Shown here in pieces: positions 11,942-23,347 of a stretch of DNA of 62,555 bases. Source of the stretch: Allomyces arbusculus (Eukaryota > Blastocladiomycota > Blastocladiomycetes > Blastocladiales > Blastocladiaceae); the NCBI GenBank assembly GCA_027604705.1, contig JADHYV010000094.1:1-62555 (forward strand), read 5' to 3'. The notes under the pieces were generated by a model, which had not been told where the DNA came from, did not search any database, and saw only the letters and a program-made list of their open reading frames with translations. A program made the position numbers and the translations under genes. Every line of letters begins with the position of its first letter. The first letter of the stretch is position 1.

Positions 11942-12182
11942 TGCGTGTGACCACGCACGGGGGTGCTGTGACGGGTGCTTTTCGTTTGATCGCTATTTTT
12001 CGTTGTGTTTGTCGCGTACCGACGTTTCGGGCCGCGATTTACAACTATATCCTTGTAGATGGCGCAATCTGCAATTTGATAGCCTGAACTGGAGCTTCCC
12101 GTTTGGTTCGTCCCGTTTAGTTCATCCGCAAGTCCACTCCAACATTGATCATGCCCATGAGAAGCGATGAAGATTGTATTGT

Positions 12183-13978
12183 TCACTGCTCTGACACCGG
12201 ATCGGCAGCCAAGCGCATCCCCGGGCGGTAGAGCACAAGGTCCTGGTCGATACGATGCCGCACAATCGCAAACTCGCGCTCGAAATCCATGATCGTCAAC
12301 GGTGGATTGCCCGTGTACCCCGTCCAATGGTCGTTGAACGACTTGAACACGTAGCCTACATGCGAGCGGTCTGTCGCTGTCAGATGGCGATCTCGGCGCG
12401 AGAAGAGTGCGCGATGAAACGTACAGTAAAACTCGTGCACGGTCTCGCGTGCTGGCCCATGCAAGAGCATGTAATACTGGAGCCGGCGCGTGCGCAGCGT
12501 CTGCACGACGTAGCTGGTCACGTTGATGCCGACAATCGCAAACGAGTACCACGAGACGGGGTGCTGCGACGCGGCGAGCACGGCCTTGGCTACGGTCGGA
12601 TGCACCTTCGCAAAGTAGACGAGGTCGTCGAGCGCTTGCATGCCTGTTGTTGCGCATCAATCGGGGTGAGGAGCGGATTCCACTGCCACTGACCGGATAA
12701 CCGACGTACCCATGCCGCGGAAATCAGTTGCTGGGTCCTTGCCCTGGAACCCAATCTTGCCCCACTGGCTCGTAACGCGCGCCTCAAGTGGCTCACCGGG
12801 CATGAGCAGCGACCACAGTTCGAGCAGCTTGCGCTCGTGTGTGCGGTTGGCTGCGTCGTACTTGGTTGCGGCGCGCGCGTTGATGTCGGCGACGACGCGG
12901 TGTGCCTCGTGGATGACCGACACGGCGGCAAACAGAACACGTGCTTCGGGACTGTCGGTCGAAGATCGGCGAGGTGTGGATCAGTCAAAAGGAGGATGAT
13001 TTACGTGAGCATTGAGATGAACGCACACGTACGTTTCGAGACTGCTGCGACCGGGAAAATGCTTCTTGTAGAGGATCATTTGCGTCACCTCCTCAAGCCC
13101 GCATTCTAGACGAGGTGAACCGTTCATCAACTGCTGTATCGGCGAGTCTGTGGAGGTAAAGATTGAGTATCGCACCTCGGGACTCGATGCTCCGTCGCTC
13201 CAGCTACAAAAAACACGGCGAGTCAGGAGAATGCGCCCACCGGAGCATTATGGCGGAGATTCCGTCTCCGTACCGTCAGCTCCTTCGAGTAGAGCAGGGA
13301 CATTTCTGCGATCGAAGCAATGGTGGACAGATGTCAGCTCGGCGATGCAATGTACTCGTCGAGTCCAAGCACGCGAACCGCACCAATCTCAGCAATCGCG
13401 TCGCAGGAAACAGGCAGCATCGCGCCACCTTCACGACAGTGTTGTTCGCCATCGTCCTCACCGTCGTGGTCCTCGAGCAATGGCCGCTTCAAAGCATCCT
13501 CGTCATCATCCTCCTCGACGCCACCGTCCTTTGACGCCGGACCCACGCGCCGTGTCCTGCGCCCGTGACCCTCGCGCACATGTTCTCCACGCGCTTCCCT
13601 CTGCCGCTTCACCTCGGCCGCACAGAGCCGGTAGAGCTCGGTCGTGCGCGTGACCAGGCCGTAGAGGTACTTGACGAGCCGATATACGGGCCGCAACCAA
13701 GGGCGCGAGGCCACGTAAGCGCGAGCAACAAGCCGTGCGCGACCTGCGGGCGACGTGCCCGCGGTACCGACGGTCGCGTGCGTCGGGGGTGGGAGGAGCA
13801 GCAGAACGAGGTTGGTCAAAGGCTGCATGGCGCCGAGATAGTTCAGGACGACAGCAGAAAGCGCAAATAGCGTCGTGATGGCGAGAAAGGGTATGGGCGA
13901 GCTGGTCTGATCAGCGGATGCGGCTGCGCTGGTTGAGAAATTCGCGGCTGCAGCGTCGTTGCCAGGCTCAGCGAGCAT
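12183..13978 (-). CDS. ELMO-domain protein (ELMOD-like) with N-terminal membrane segment
   Basis: Minus-strand exons: 13356-13978, 13274-13305, 13033-13189, 12710-12951 and 12183-12643, giving 504 residues. Hydrophobic stretches near residues 31-49 and 52-62 suggest membrane anchoring, followed by a charged, acidic linker. The ELMO domain occupies roughly the last 270 residues. It includes the signature W-x3-GFQGKDPATDFRGMG (near 334-352), whose Arg in the FRG is the residue linked to ARF-GAP activity in animal ELMODs. It also has YSFAIVGINVTSY. By family, the protein would stimulate GTP hydrolysis on ARF or ARL GTPases at an internal membrane. The 32-nt second exon and the acceptor chosen for exon 3 are forced by phase; the linker residues there are the least certain part. 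The gene ends 241 bp tail-to-tail with the DHHC gene. Confidence 0.85.
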
Positions 13979-14338
13979 TATTCGTTGTCACGGTCGGATT
14001 GCTCGACCCCTTGCGCCGATCCTCTTGCGTCGCGTCGTGGCTCGGTCGTTGCACACGTTGCGACGTTGCGGTGTTGCCGTCCACTGGTCGACGCTGCCAG
14101 CGGAGCCGTTAGTATTTTTTTTGCGTTGAAATGGTTTGCATTGCCGTCGCGTGTTCATATGTGCTAGGTGTGATGGCTCTGGCGGGATGCGGTGGGTCTG
14201 GCTCGGTCTGGCTGAACAGGAAGCACGAAGTCATGATGAACAACAAGAGAAAACTAATGATTCTCGGATTCCTGCAGAGCAAAACCATGGGACAACATAG
14301 AACACAAAGCGAAGTCCGATCGGTGTCGGCGCGCCCGG
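13979..14338. other. Intergenic region upstream of the ELMO gene
   Basis: This is a 360-bp gap between two minus-strand genes. Nothing beyond general promoter and 3' trailer sequence is visible. Confidence 0.35.
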
Positions 14339-16792
14339 TCAGGATTGCAACTCGTCGAGCATTTGCTGGACGCGCGCGCGCTGCACGCGCACCTGCTCGA
14401 GCCGGCCGACGAGTCGCTGCACCTCGTCCGTCAGCGCCTGGTCGTACAGATCGGCCAGGTTCGACATCGGCACCGTGAGCCGCTCGTCGATGAGCTTGTG
14501 GTATTGTTCCTATGATGCACGGGTTCGCGTCAGCTTTCCACCCGTCGAACCACTTCTTGGAGAAGCAACATCACGCACCAAGAGATCCTTGCGCATCCCC
14601 TCCTGCACCTCGCTCGTCGACCGCACAAACTGCTCCTCGAGCTTCCCCCACTGCGCCTTCATCCACTGCATCCCCGAGGCAGCCACTGCAATACCGGCCG
14701 GAACCGCATACACGGCCTCGACCCCCTGTGCGACCGCAAACCCGGTCGCCGCGACCGTCCCCACCTGCGCGAGCACCGCCTGAATCACGAGCGACTCGGC
14801 GCGCGCGCGCATCGTCTCGGCATACTCGCCCTGCTCGTACTGTGCGCGGTGCTTCCAGACAGTGTTGCTGAGAATGAACGGGTCCGTCAACGTGCCGTGC
14901 GTGACTTGGTCTTTCTCAACCACGTCCTGCAGGTGGTCGAGGACCGCGCGCATCGGCTCGACGGCCATGTCCACGGAACTCGTCGTGGACGGCGAGACCG
15001 TAGGGGCCGGGGCTGAAGGTACCGCGTCCGACGCGGGGATCGGGTCAGCGTCCGTCAGCTCCTCGACCGCATCGACCGAGGGCGCCGGTTCAGCCGCATC
15101 CGACGCCATGACATTGTTCATGGCAGCCTTCGGCGCTGCCGCCACCGCCGCAGTTTCAGATACGGGCACCGCACGCAACTCGCCGAGCGCCGCGTGCACG
15201 TCCGCGTACAGGTACCGCAACCCCTCCGCAAACCGGCCCGCCGCAAACGCCATGCGCGTCTCGGCCTCGGACAAGACATGCGACCGCAAATGTGCGCGCA
15301 AGTCGAGCGTGAGCCGGTCGAGCCGGTAAAACAGCGACCAGTAGGGCACTTGGTCAAAGAAGGTGCGAATCTGCGCCTTGATCTGGCCGAGACTCTCGCC
15401 AAGTGGGCGCAAGTCGCGGTCGTGGAACTCGGCCACGAGCCGGTTCTGTTCGGCAACGACGTGGTGCACAACGCGTTTCTGGAATGCCGCGTCGACGGTA
15501 CGGACCGCAGTTTCGCCGGCGTTCAGCGTCGCTTCGAGGTTGGCGAGGGCGTCGAGGCACGTCACGAGCGCCGCGCGCGCCTTGAGTGCGTGTCGGTGCT
15601 CCGCAGACCCGGACATGGTGGCCAGCAGGTCGCGCAAAGCGGGGACGCCGCTCGTCGCCGCGGCGTCGGGATCGTTGCCGGCAAGGTACAGCGCGACGGC
15701 CGCACGGCGCGTCGAAATGCCAATGACAGGGACGGCACGGGTTGCGCCGAGTTGGGCACGGACAGCGTCGAGGATGACGGGCAGTTCCTCGGCCTCACGG
15801 TTGAGCGAGTCAATACCCGTCACAGCCACGACCATTGAACGGTGTGCGTGCGCGCTCACGAATTGGGACTCGCGCGAACGTGCCAGGTGCCGTGCCGTGT
15901 CGGTGACGGCGAGGATCACGTCGTTTTTGGTCACGAGCGTGTTGAGGTCGCTGAGGTCGGTCACGTCGGGGAGAGCTGGTGGGAAGCAAGAAGGGATGGT
16001 CAGATCGACCATCGTCGAGTGGGAAGAGCGCTGGTGGCATCCATACCTGGAGCAATAGTCCACTCAATGTCGGGCAGTGCGGGTGCGGGCACTTTGATCC
16101 GGCGCACACCGTCGACGGCCTCGTCCTGCCACACCTCGCCCTTGCTTCAGCAAAACGGAGAAGCCGAGGTCATCAAGTGAGCAATCTGCACACACACGGC
16201 AAGCCACGAGCGAGATTAACGAGGGGGAGGAAGGCACCTAAGCTTGATGGTTTCCTTGGTCTCGGCGCCCCACTGCTCAGGCAGCACGGGCTTTCCCGCC
16301 GGGTAGTCGAGCAGCGTGTTAATGAGCGCGCCGCGCGACACGTTCTTCTCCGACACAACTAGCAATCACGCCGACAGGGTCAATTCCCCGGGAACTTGCT
16401 GTGTATCACGAGCAGTACGCACCCAATACGCGCAGCGGCGCGTCAAAGTCGATTTCGGCGGCGTACGCAATACGCCGAGCCCACTTTTGCGAGAGTTCCG
16501 GATGAGCCAGGACCGTGTCGACGATCTCGGTCAGCTTCTGACGGAACGATGTCGTCGGGGCCGGAGTCGGGGCCGCTGCCGGCGTCGCGGGAGCAGCCGC
16601 AGCGGTCTGAGCCACGTCCGGGGTGCTGGCCGTTTCGGTCGTCATGGTGCGCAACGATCCGGCCATAACTTGGCGATACAGAGTCGCGACGGGTCCAGGA
16701 ACGGCCATGCGAGCGACCACGGCGTGGGAAATGGTACGAGTCGCATGTCGGCCCGCGACGGCCGTGACGCCGGCTCGGAAAAGACGGTTCAT
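14339..16792 (-). CDS. Mitochondrial dynamin-superfamily (FZO/FZL-like) protein with degenerate GTPase motif
   Basis: Minus-strand exons: 16423-16792, 16238-16358, 16047-16144, 14579-15975 and 14339-14509, giving 718 residues. The N-terminus (Arg-rich, no acids) looks like a mitochondrial presequence. A dynamin-like G domain follows: the LINTLL helix after the P-loop, a PALPDVTDLSDLNTL switch region, and a parallel-strand core (DVILAVTD, MVVAVTGIDSL). At the P-loop, where GxxxxGK[S/T] is expected, residues 126-133 read SEKNVSRG, so all four signature residues are replaced. A hydrophobic segment near 593-628 could enter a membrane, and the C-terminus is a coiled coil (LVGRLEQVRVQRARVQ). By family it should shape or tether mitochondrial membranes, but ordinary GTP hydrolysis is doubtful. 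Confidence 0.75.
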
Positions 16793-17315
16793 GTCGTGCA
16801 GCGCACTTGGTCGAGATCACTAGTGTTTGCAGATCAGAGTTGAGGTTGCGTGGCGGATCCGACGTTGCGCAGCTTGGGCGGCGCGTAGCTGGCGCCGTCC
16901 CGGGCACTATGCGGCAGGTTCGGGCACGAACTGGTGCTCGTCGTCGTCGTTGTCACGCACGCCGTTTTCGGTCGCGAGCTAAAGAGCAAGTCTTGTCGTT
17001 TGTGTTGATCACATCACAAGTATTACTTCATTGTGTTTATCCTGTCCTATTCGCCACAAATATCTGCAGTCGGAAAGAGGGGGGGGGGGGGGGTGCGCGG
17101 TGCGGTTCTCCAACATGCTTCTCGACACCAAGGTGGAGCAACGTGGAGCAACGTGGAACAGCTGGAGCAAGTGGAGAAGCTAATTCGCTGACGGCTGCTA
17201 CGAGCGCTGGGCGATGCGATCGGTCGACCGAAATTACTGTGCAAGGAAGGAAGACTGGATTTGCGATTCGTTTTGTACATGCTAAATATGCGTGGCGACG
17301 CTCCGCAACAACTAC
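16793..17315. other. Intergenic region with poly-G tract
   Basis: It lies between the start of the dynamin-like gene and the end of the RMD1-like gene, both minus. A run of 15 G residues lies at 17079-17093. Short imperfect GGAGCAACGT/GGAGCAAGT units follow at about 17130-17180. No gene is supportable. Confidence 0.5.
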
Positions 17316-18855
17316 TCATTGAAAGGCTTCGGGTGCATTGGTTAACGATGCAGCTAAAAGCGCCTTGTCGCTCTCCTCGCGCTCGCGCAATCGCGGCGAT
17401 TTGAACCGTTCAAAGTTCAAGACGTGCAGCTTCTCGCCCCAGTGCAGGCACTCGAACGCGACCGCGACCGCAATCAAAATGATGATGAACCACTCGAGCT
17501 TGAGCGAGTGCTGCTCGCTCAAGTGACCACGCAGCACCTCGGCAAACTCGGCCGCGTAGTCGAGCTTTTGGTTCAGCACTGGGGGCAATTCAGGAGAGCA
17601 AAGCGTCAAATATCGGAACTCTGGCAGGTGGAGAAGGTCGGGGAAAACGTACCGGCAATTCGCGGCTTGATGTCGAGCCACCGGCTCACATTGTTGTAGT
17701 ACTCTTCGAGCTGCGGCTTCGACCAGTAGTACTCGGGCGTGTCGAGCAACGACTCGGCATTGGCGCTGCCCGACAAGTTGAGCAGCGCGCGCACGGACAA
17801 CAGCTGCCCAATCTTCTGTAGCACCTGCGGTCGCGACATTCCGAGAGCACGGCCCGACGCAAGCTGCGAGGGAACGTGGCGCGTGCTGCCAAGGTACGCG
17901 TCGAGCAGGTTTTCGAGAATTGCGACCTTGGCCGACCGACTGATGCCGTGCGAAAAAGCCAGCTTAGACAGCGCTGGTTCGGGCGAAGAGCCTATCAGGA
18001 TCGTGTCGCCAGAGAGGCCCGTGGCTCTGTAGTACGGTGAGAAACGATTAGTCCTTGTCGAAACGTCGAAAACAAATCAAACGAAGGAGAAAGGTTTAGG
18101 GCGACGCACTCGTTCGGGTCCTCGATGTAGTCCATCTCCTCGACTTCCGGCCGCTGGTACGGCATCACCTCAGGCTGCCTACGCGCCCGCTTCTCGCCAT
18201 CCAGCGGCACCGCCGCCGCGTACCCGGTTCCGCCCAATGCCGAAGCACGCGTGGCCACCGGCGTCAGCGTGACGGGCCGTCCGAGCACGTTGGTCATGAA
18301 CGCGGCCGCGACCCGCTTCGGTTCCGACCCCCACGCGACAAATACGCCGTAGCTGAACACAAACACCTCGCCCTCGACGTGCCCGTCCTCGGTAGGTACT
18401 GCTGCGTGCAGATGCAGCACGTCGCTCGCGAGCGTCGGCAATTCGGTCCACCCTTGCGACAACCGGGTGCGGACCGCATCGAGGTTGTACTCGGTCGCTG
18501 TGCACACGGCCATCGCGTGCATGACGGGCGCCGTCGAGTCGATGGTCGTTGCCCAGGACTCGGCCGACGGCATGGCGGCGGGCGTGCCGGCACGGCGCAC
18601 CGTCGTCTTTTTCTTGGCCACGGCGAGCGGCAATTCGACGGGCGCCGCGGCCGTAGAGGAGGCGATGGGCGCACGTGGAGGTAGTACGCCGGCCTGGGCA
18701 GTATTGGACCGGGTCGACGGGTTACGGAGCGGGAAGACTGCCGCGGGCCAGGCAAGCTGCGCGGGCCCGACTGCAGCGCGCGAGGTGCCGCGAACGAGGG
18801 GCGCAGGGTTCAACAAGAGAAGCGCTCGTGTGGCAGGTCGTATCCTCGAGAACAT
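17316..18855 (-). CDS. RMD1/RMND1 family (DUF155) mitochondrial membrane protein
   Basis: Minus-strand exons: 18110-18855, 17653-18026 and 17316-17578, giving 460 residues. The chosen ATG (18855) begins an Arg-rich, acid-free leader (MFSRIRPATRALLLLN) fitting mitochondrial import. A 31-codon upstream extension is open but lacks that character. The DUF155 core includes FVFSYGVFVAWG, the EEMDYIEDPNE block, a GISRSAKVAILE segment, PEYYWSKPQLEEYYNNVSRWLDIKPR, and a single C-terminal helix (EWFIIILIAVAVAFECLHW, about 401-419). Family members such as yeast Sif2/Rmd9-neighbour proteins and human RMND1 sit at the mitochondrial inner membrane and support mitochondrial translation; that role is inherited from the family. 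Confidence 0.88.
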
Positions 18856-19185
18856 GTTGCCTGAATCGAGCCTGAAATATGGTTGGTTCCGCGACGGTCT
18901 GGCTGGTTCCAAGACGCAGAAATTGATGGCGCTAGTCGGTTCTTGCAAATGACCTTAGGGCTCGCCTTGAATGACCCAGTGCAGGCAGTTTGGACGTGTG
19001 TGGGAGAGGCAGACAAGTTGTTGAGGGGAACGGCGCAGCGATGTGGTCTGTCGGTTTGTTGATGTGCCGTGATCGCAGTGATCACTTGTCGAGGCCTGCA
19101 AGCTGCAATCACGAAAGGCACCAACCTACCTCACCCCTACTCACCAGGTCAAATAAATAGAGAAGCATCAAACGAAATGCGCAAT
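18856..19185. other. Intergenic region
   Basis: A 330-bp gap between two minus-strand genes. It is comparatively AT-rich in its last 100 bases, with no identifiable element. Confidence 0.35.
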
Positions 19186-22005
19186 TTACCATGTGCTGTA
19201 CTCGATCATATTCTTCTCTATCGTGCGCGACGACCAGTGCCGTGCACCATCAGGAATAAACCCGGGGCGCACGACCTTAGCCCGTCTGGCGAGCCATTCA
19301 CCCTCATCCACCCGGACGTAAACGCCCTCAGCGAACCCGTCGTCCGTAAACTTGGACTCGAGCGTGCTCACAAGATCTCGCCACCCGTTGGCTGTCGTGG
19401 GTACGTCATCGTCGACCGCCGGCACGGTCGCGATCCGCGGCTCGGCCACATCCAGCGCGTTCGCCGCGCCAATCTCCTGTGCAAATCGAGCGCGGCTCAG
19501 GAACCGCCCTGCGCGAGGGTCAAACAAGTCAAAGGCGATGAACGCGTCCGGCAGTCGCGTGTACCGCACGCTGTGCGTCGCAACGCACCACTCGCCAAAC
19601 ACGACGAAGCGCTCGCAAAGCGCCATGAGCCGCTCATGGTGCTGGTCGAGCCATCGCGACACGGTCTTAAACTGCGGTTCGCTGCCAAACACGAAATGAC
19701 CGCGGTTCTGAACCTGGAACTCACCGTCAACATGCGCAATACCGAGGTTCGCTCCGTCAATCTTTTCCTCGAGCGTGATGGTCACGTCGGGTCCCGCGAG
19801 AAAGTCGGCGGGCGTGTTGAGGACCAGGTCGTCGGGGGTCGTGGCGCCCGTGTCGATGAGGTGCGGCGTGCGCGGGAACTTGTGCAGCGTCAATGTGCCT
19901 GCCGTGGTAACGGACGAGGACGTGTCGCTCCTCACCGCGCCTGGCCGAGGTGATGCACCCCTGAGCACGTTGACGAGTTCTTGTGCCGCCGCGTAGCTTG
20001 GAACCGTGTAGACGGCCGCAAACCCTTCGTCGAGCGTCGGTGGCTCGACCACTTGCCTGAGCGCGCCGCGACCCGACTTGAGTGTCGGGTGGTTCACCCG
20101 CCCGCGGATCCGCACCGCACACACGTCGCTGTCGACATCAAAATGGACGGCAACTGCGGGCCGCTTGCCGAGCGCGAGCCAAGCAGCTCGGTCCGCGCGC
20201 GTCGAGTTGCACCGGTCGAGCACCACGCGTGCGTGAGCCTTGACTTCAAACTCGCACGCGCCACGATCGCCAAGCAAGTCCTGCGACACATGCATAAACC
20301 GCGCCGCGAGCCGTTCAGCGACCCACGACTTGCCGGACCCTGGTAAGCCGACGAGCATGACGAGCGCCGGCATCGTGCATTGACCGTTTCTTCGCAGTGC
20401 GCCACTACCAGTCACCAACTGAAAATCCGACCCGGGGCACGCATACCGTCGCCACAGCACGTCGGCGTACTCTTTCAAAAACTGTTCCTGCGCAACCGTC
20501 TCGAGCGACTTGGGACGTGCCGTGCGAAGCCAAGCAATCGCTGCCGCGGGCGTCATGAACGGTGCAACAGCATTACCGCACGGTTCGGAACAGTCAGGGG
20601 CGCGAATGGCACGGTTCAGATCGTGGGCGGCACTCGTGCATGCCGTGCACAGCGGCGTCGGTCGCATCGCGCCGTACTTGAGTAGGTAGCACGCGAGCGT
20701 CGTCCCCGCACGACCGACACCACCGCCGCAATGAACAACGACGCGGTCCGTCGGCGGCAGTGCCGCGAGGGTCGCGAAAAAGTGATCGATCATGTCGGTC
20801 GTGGGCGGCCAAGAGTCGGGCACGGGCAGAATCAGGTTTCGCACGCCTGTGTCCTTAAAATAATCGGCAGGCAGCGGCTCGTCCATGACCGTGACGACGA
20901 GTCGGATGCCAAGTGCGGCGAGCGCGCAAATGTCGTCGCGAGTCCGCGGCTGTGAGATACCGGCGAGGTAGCCGGGCACAATCCACGAAAAGTAGCGCGG
21001 CAGGCGATGCCAGGAGCCGTTAACCCACACATCGCGGCGCGTGCGAGCGTCTTTTTCAATCGGTTCGTGTGCTTTGTCCGAAACCATGGCGTGAACTTGT
21101 GCGAGAACGTCGTGGTACGTGATCTCGTCGTCAGGGGTCAATGGTAGGTGGGCAAGCAAGAACGCGTAATCATCATTGCCCTGCTGCTCATCGAGTCGCC
21201 GTTCTTCGAGCAGCACAGAACCGGTCCGAACAAGGCACTCGCGCAACGACGCGAGCAACTTGGTGCTGGTCGGATTCAGAAACAGCGCGCGCCACAGCGC
21301 CCGGGCGGCATGGTCCCAATGTCCTTGGCGTGCAAGTACTTCAGAATACCGAGCGCTCGCCAGCGCGGGCGACAGCATCAAAATATCATCAATGGCGCGA
21401 CCCCAATCGCCATCGACCGTGGCCAAATGCGCGCGAATGTTGAGCGCTGCGTCCACGGGGTCGCACCGATCGAGGAGCGCGCGGAGATGCGACTTGTACG
21501 TGTCGGGCACCTTGCGCCATTTCGGTAGCACCGTCTTGGCCTCCTGCACGACGAGGTTCGTAGGCATGGACCCAAAGGTCGTTTCGGACCCGACCAACAA
21601 GTGGCAAGCCGTGGGCCGTTGCGGGTCAATGGCGCGCACACCTGGAGCAAGACCAATTGTTATGTGGAATGGGACGGGCGGTAAACCGAGCTGGATGCGC
21701 ACGGCTTGAGCAGCAGGCCAGACGATGGAGCGGTAAGTGACGCCTGCGCACGAGCCGAGGCCCACATCGTCCCAATTTCTGGTGTCGCGAAAGAGTGCGA
21801 GCAATTCTTGCGGTTTGCGGTTTAATTCCTTGACTTCACGCGACGTGAGAATGGTGATATGGTGGTTTGCTGTTCCGTCGCGGTCGTGACGGCGAGCACG
21901 GTCGGCCTGGTCAGCATGATTGGAAGCTTGCACCGCAACCTCGTTGACAGCATCGCCAACGAGGAAAAGGCAGCCGCGCGAAATGGTCAATGTGCTGGAC
22001 GCCAT
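19186..22005 (-). CDS. Multidomain RNA-repair protein: 2H phosphoesterase, CX5R phosphatase, P-loop kinase and Rnl2-like RNA ligase
   Basis: A single 939-codon exon. In order: two 2H-type HxT motifs (H49-I-T and H114-I-T), as in cyclic phosphodiesterases; a helical, TPR-like stretch (about 200-270); and a dual-specificity-type phosphatase with VPD397 as probable general acid and HC426GGGVGR432 as the CX5R loop. A polynucleotide-kinase-type P-loop follows (GLPGSGKS, 553-560) with a lid-like LDRCNSTRADRAAW. Last is an RNA ligase with K748-x-D-G (motif I), FGEWC (III), FIAFDLFD (IIIa), EGVYVR (IV) and AKVVR (V). All key residues are present, so each activity could work. Together these would open 2',3'-cyclic phosphates, remove a phosphate, phosphorylate 5'-OH ends and join RNA. 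Substrate is unknown: tRNA halves after splicing or after cleavage by ribotoxins are the obvious candidates. No targeting signal is evident. Domain calls are from motifs; the combined role is inference. Confidence 0.9.
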   Translation of the reverse strand: MASSTLTISRGCLFLVGDAVNEVAVQASNHADQADRARRHDRDGTANHHITILTSREVKELNRKPQELLALFRDTRNWDDVGLGSCAGVTYRSIVWPAAQAVRIQLGLPPVPFHITIGLAPGVRAIDPQRPTACHLLVGSETTFGSMPTNLVVQEAKTVLPKWRKVPDTYKSHLRALLDRCDPVDAALNIRAHLATVDGDWGRAIDDILMLSPALASARYSEVLARQGHWDHAARALWRALFLNPTSTKLLASLRECLVRTGSVLLEERRLDEQQGNDDYAFLLAHLPLTPDDEITYHDVLAQVHAMVSDKAHEPIEKDARTRRDVWVNGSWHRLPRYFSWIVPGYLAGISQPRTRDDICALAALGIRLVVTVMDEPLPADYFKDTGVRNLILPVPDSWPPTTDMIDHFFATLAALPPTDRVVVHCGGGVGRAGTTLACYLLKYGAMRPTPLCTACTSAAHDLNRAIRAPDCSEPCGNAVAPFMTPAAAIAWLRTARPKSLETVAQEQFLKEYADVLWRRYACPGSDFQLVTGSGALRRNGQCTMPALVMLVGLPGSGKSWVAERLAARFMHVSQDLLGDRGACEFEVKAHARVVLDRCNSTRADRAAWLALGKRPAVAVHFDVDSDVCAVRIRGRVNHPTLKSGRGALRQVVEPPTLDEGFAAVYTVPSYAAAQELVNVLRGASPRPGAVRSDTSSSVTTAGTLTLHKFPRTPHLIDTGATTPDDLVLNTPADFLAGPDVTITLEEKIDGANLGIAHVDGEFQVQNRGHFVFGSEPQFKTVSRWLDQHHERLMALCERFVVFGEWCVATHSVRYTRLPDAFIAFDLFDPRAGRFLSRARFAQEIGAANALDVAEPRIATVPAVDDDVPTTANGWRDLVSTLESKFTDDGFAEGVYVRVDEGEWLARRAKVVRPGFIPDGARHWSSRTIEKNMIEYSTW

Positions 22006-23347
22006 GGTTTTCGAGTGCAGGCTGCAACGGAGGCAGCGGTGAGGTCCAACGGTGCAAGGAATCAGTGTCGTTGCTGCTGCGATATACGTGAGCGTACTTG
22101 ACGGTGCTGATCGTGCTCAATCACTGTATCAGAGAGCAAACCGCTTACTGCGCGAGGTCCGGTCTACATGTAATGATTGAAGGCAGGAAAAGCTGCGACG
22201 TCGACGTTGGCATGAGAGATGTGATGTGACGACTGCGTGTCTTGAGTGAGTCAAACCGATTAGAGGCCAGTCTCAGCCATGTCGCTCGGCTAATTCTCCG
22301 CACCCGAGTTTCATGAAGCAAACGAGTTTCGCTGCAGCTCTTGTTGCTGGGCCGCTGGCTGCATGACGCGGGCAAAGAAAAGAACAGAAAAATAATGGGT
22401 GCAGCGGAATGATCACTTCCGGCAGCGGTTTTGCTGGCGCTATGATTCATCGAATGTTTAGATATTGTTAGGGCGTTTGGTGACGATGACCGTCTGATCG
22501 GAGAAGGAGATTCCTTGCACGCTCCCGACTCCGGTTTGGCACCATGGGCAAACCGCGGCAAACCGGGTCCCGTTTGCAAGGTGGTTTTGGTAGGAAATGC
22601 GACAGGGTCGCCTCGTTTGCGCTGGCCTGGCATCAAACCAAGTTTGAGAATTGATGTGGTTGCACGCTGGTTTGCAGCAACGTAGCTAGGGAAGCGAAAA
22701 TCCCGACCTGCAAAATCTGATCAAGTGGGAATTACGATGCAATGGCCCATCGCGCGGCGGCTGCCACTGAGCCATGACTCTTGCCCAACTCGAGGCGGCA
22801 AACTGCTTCATCCAGCTCAAGGCGGCAGGCATTGCTTAAGTTCCCAAGGCTGAACAGTCGTTCTCATATTCGCCAAGCAAGAGCAAATGCCAACAAATGC
22901 GATTCCATTGCTCTTTCATCATTCAAGGCCCCACTGGCAGTTGGTGTCTCTGAAGTGGTTCTCTCGAAATCGACATCTGTATCATCCGAGAACAGCGCGA
23001 GTTGATCATCACGTTGAGACGGACTCTGTGTGTATGTAGCCGATCATAAAAAGATACTGCTGCAGAATCGGTTGCCCTCTTCACAAGAGGCAGCCTGACT
23101 GATTTAAGCAAAATCTGAAAGGAGCGACAAATGCGTTGACTTGATGCTTGATGTTCGGTCGGAGTGACGTGGCCGCGAACACTCCCTCACACCGGCTAGA
23201 CGGGACGCCTGTGTCGGGTCTGGGATCAGCAAACCGATCTCAGGGTCGTCCCAACAGCGACCACTAGCCGCAATATTCAGCAAGATTTCTCAAGAGCAAA
23301 CGCACCTGATCCCCGCAGTTTTTAACTCGACGACCAGCAGCAGCACC
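22006..23347. other. Long divergent intergenic region
   Basis: This 1.34-kb gap separates the RNA-repair gene (minus) from SSL1 (plus). Its composition is nearer 50% GC than its neighbours. The few ORFs lack conserved motifs. Nothing else can be assigned; both promoters must lie here. Confidence 0.35.

Noticed and set aside
17079-17093. Poly-G tract as a telomere or origin signal
   Set aside because: A homopolymer without a telomeric repeat pattern; a similar run lies at 54676-54689 inside ordinary gene flanks.
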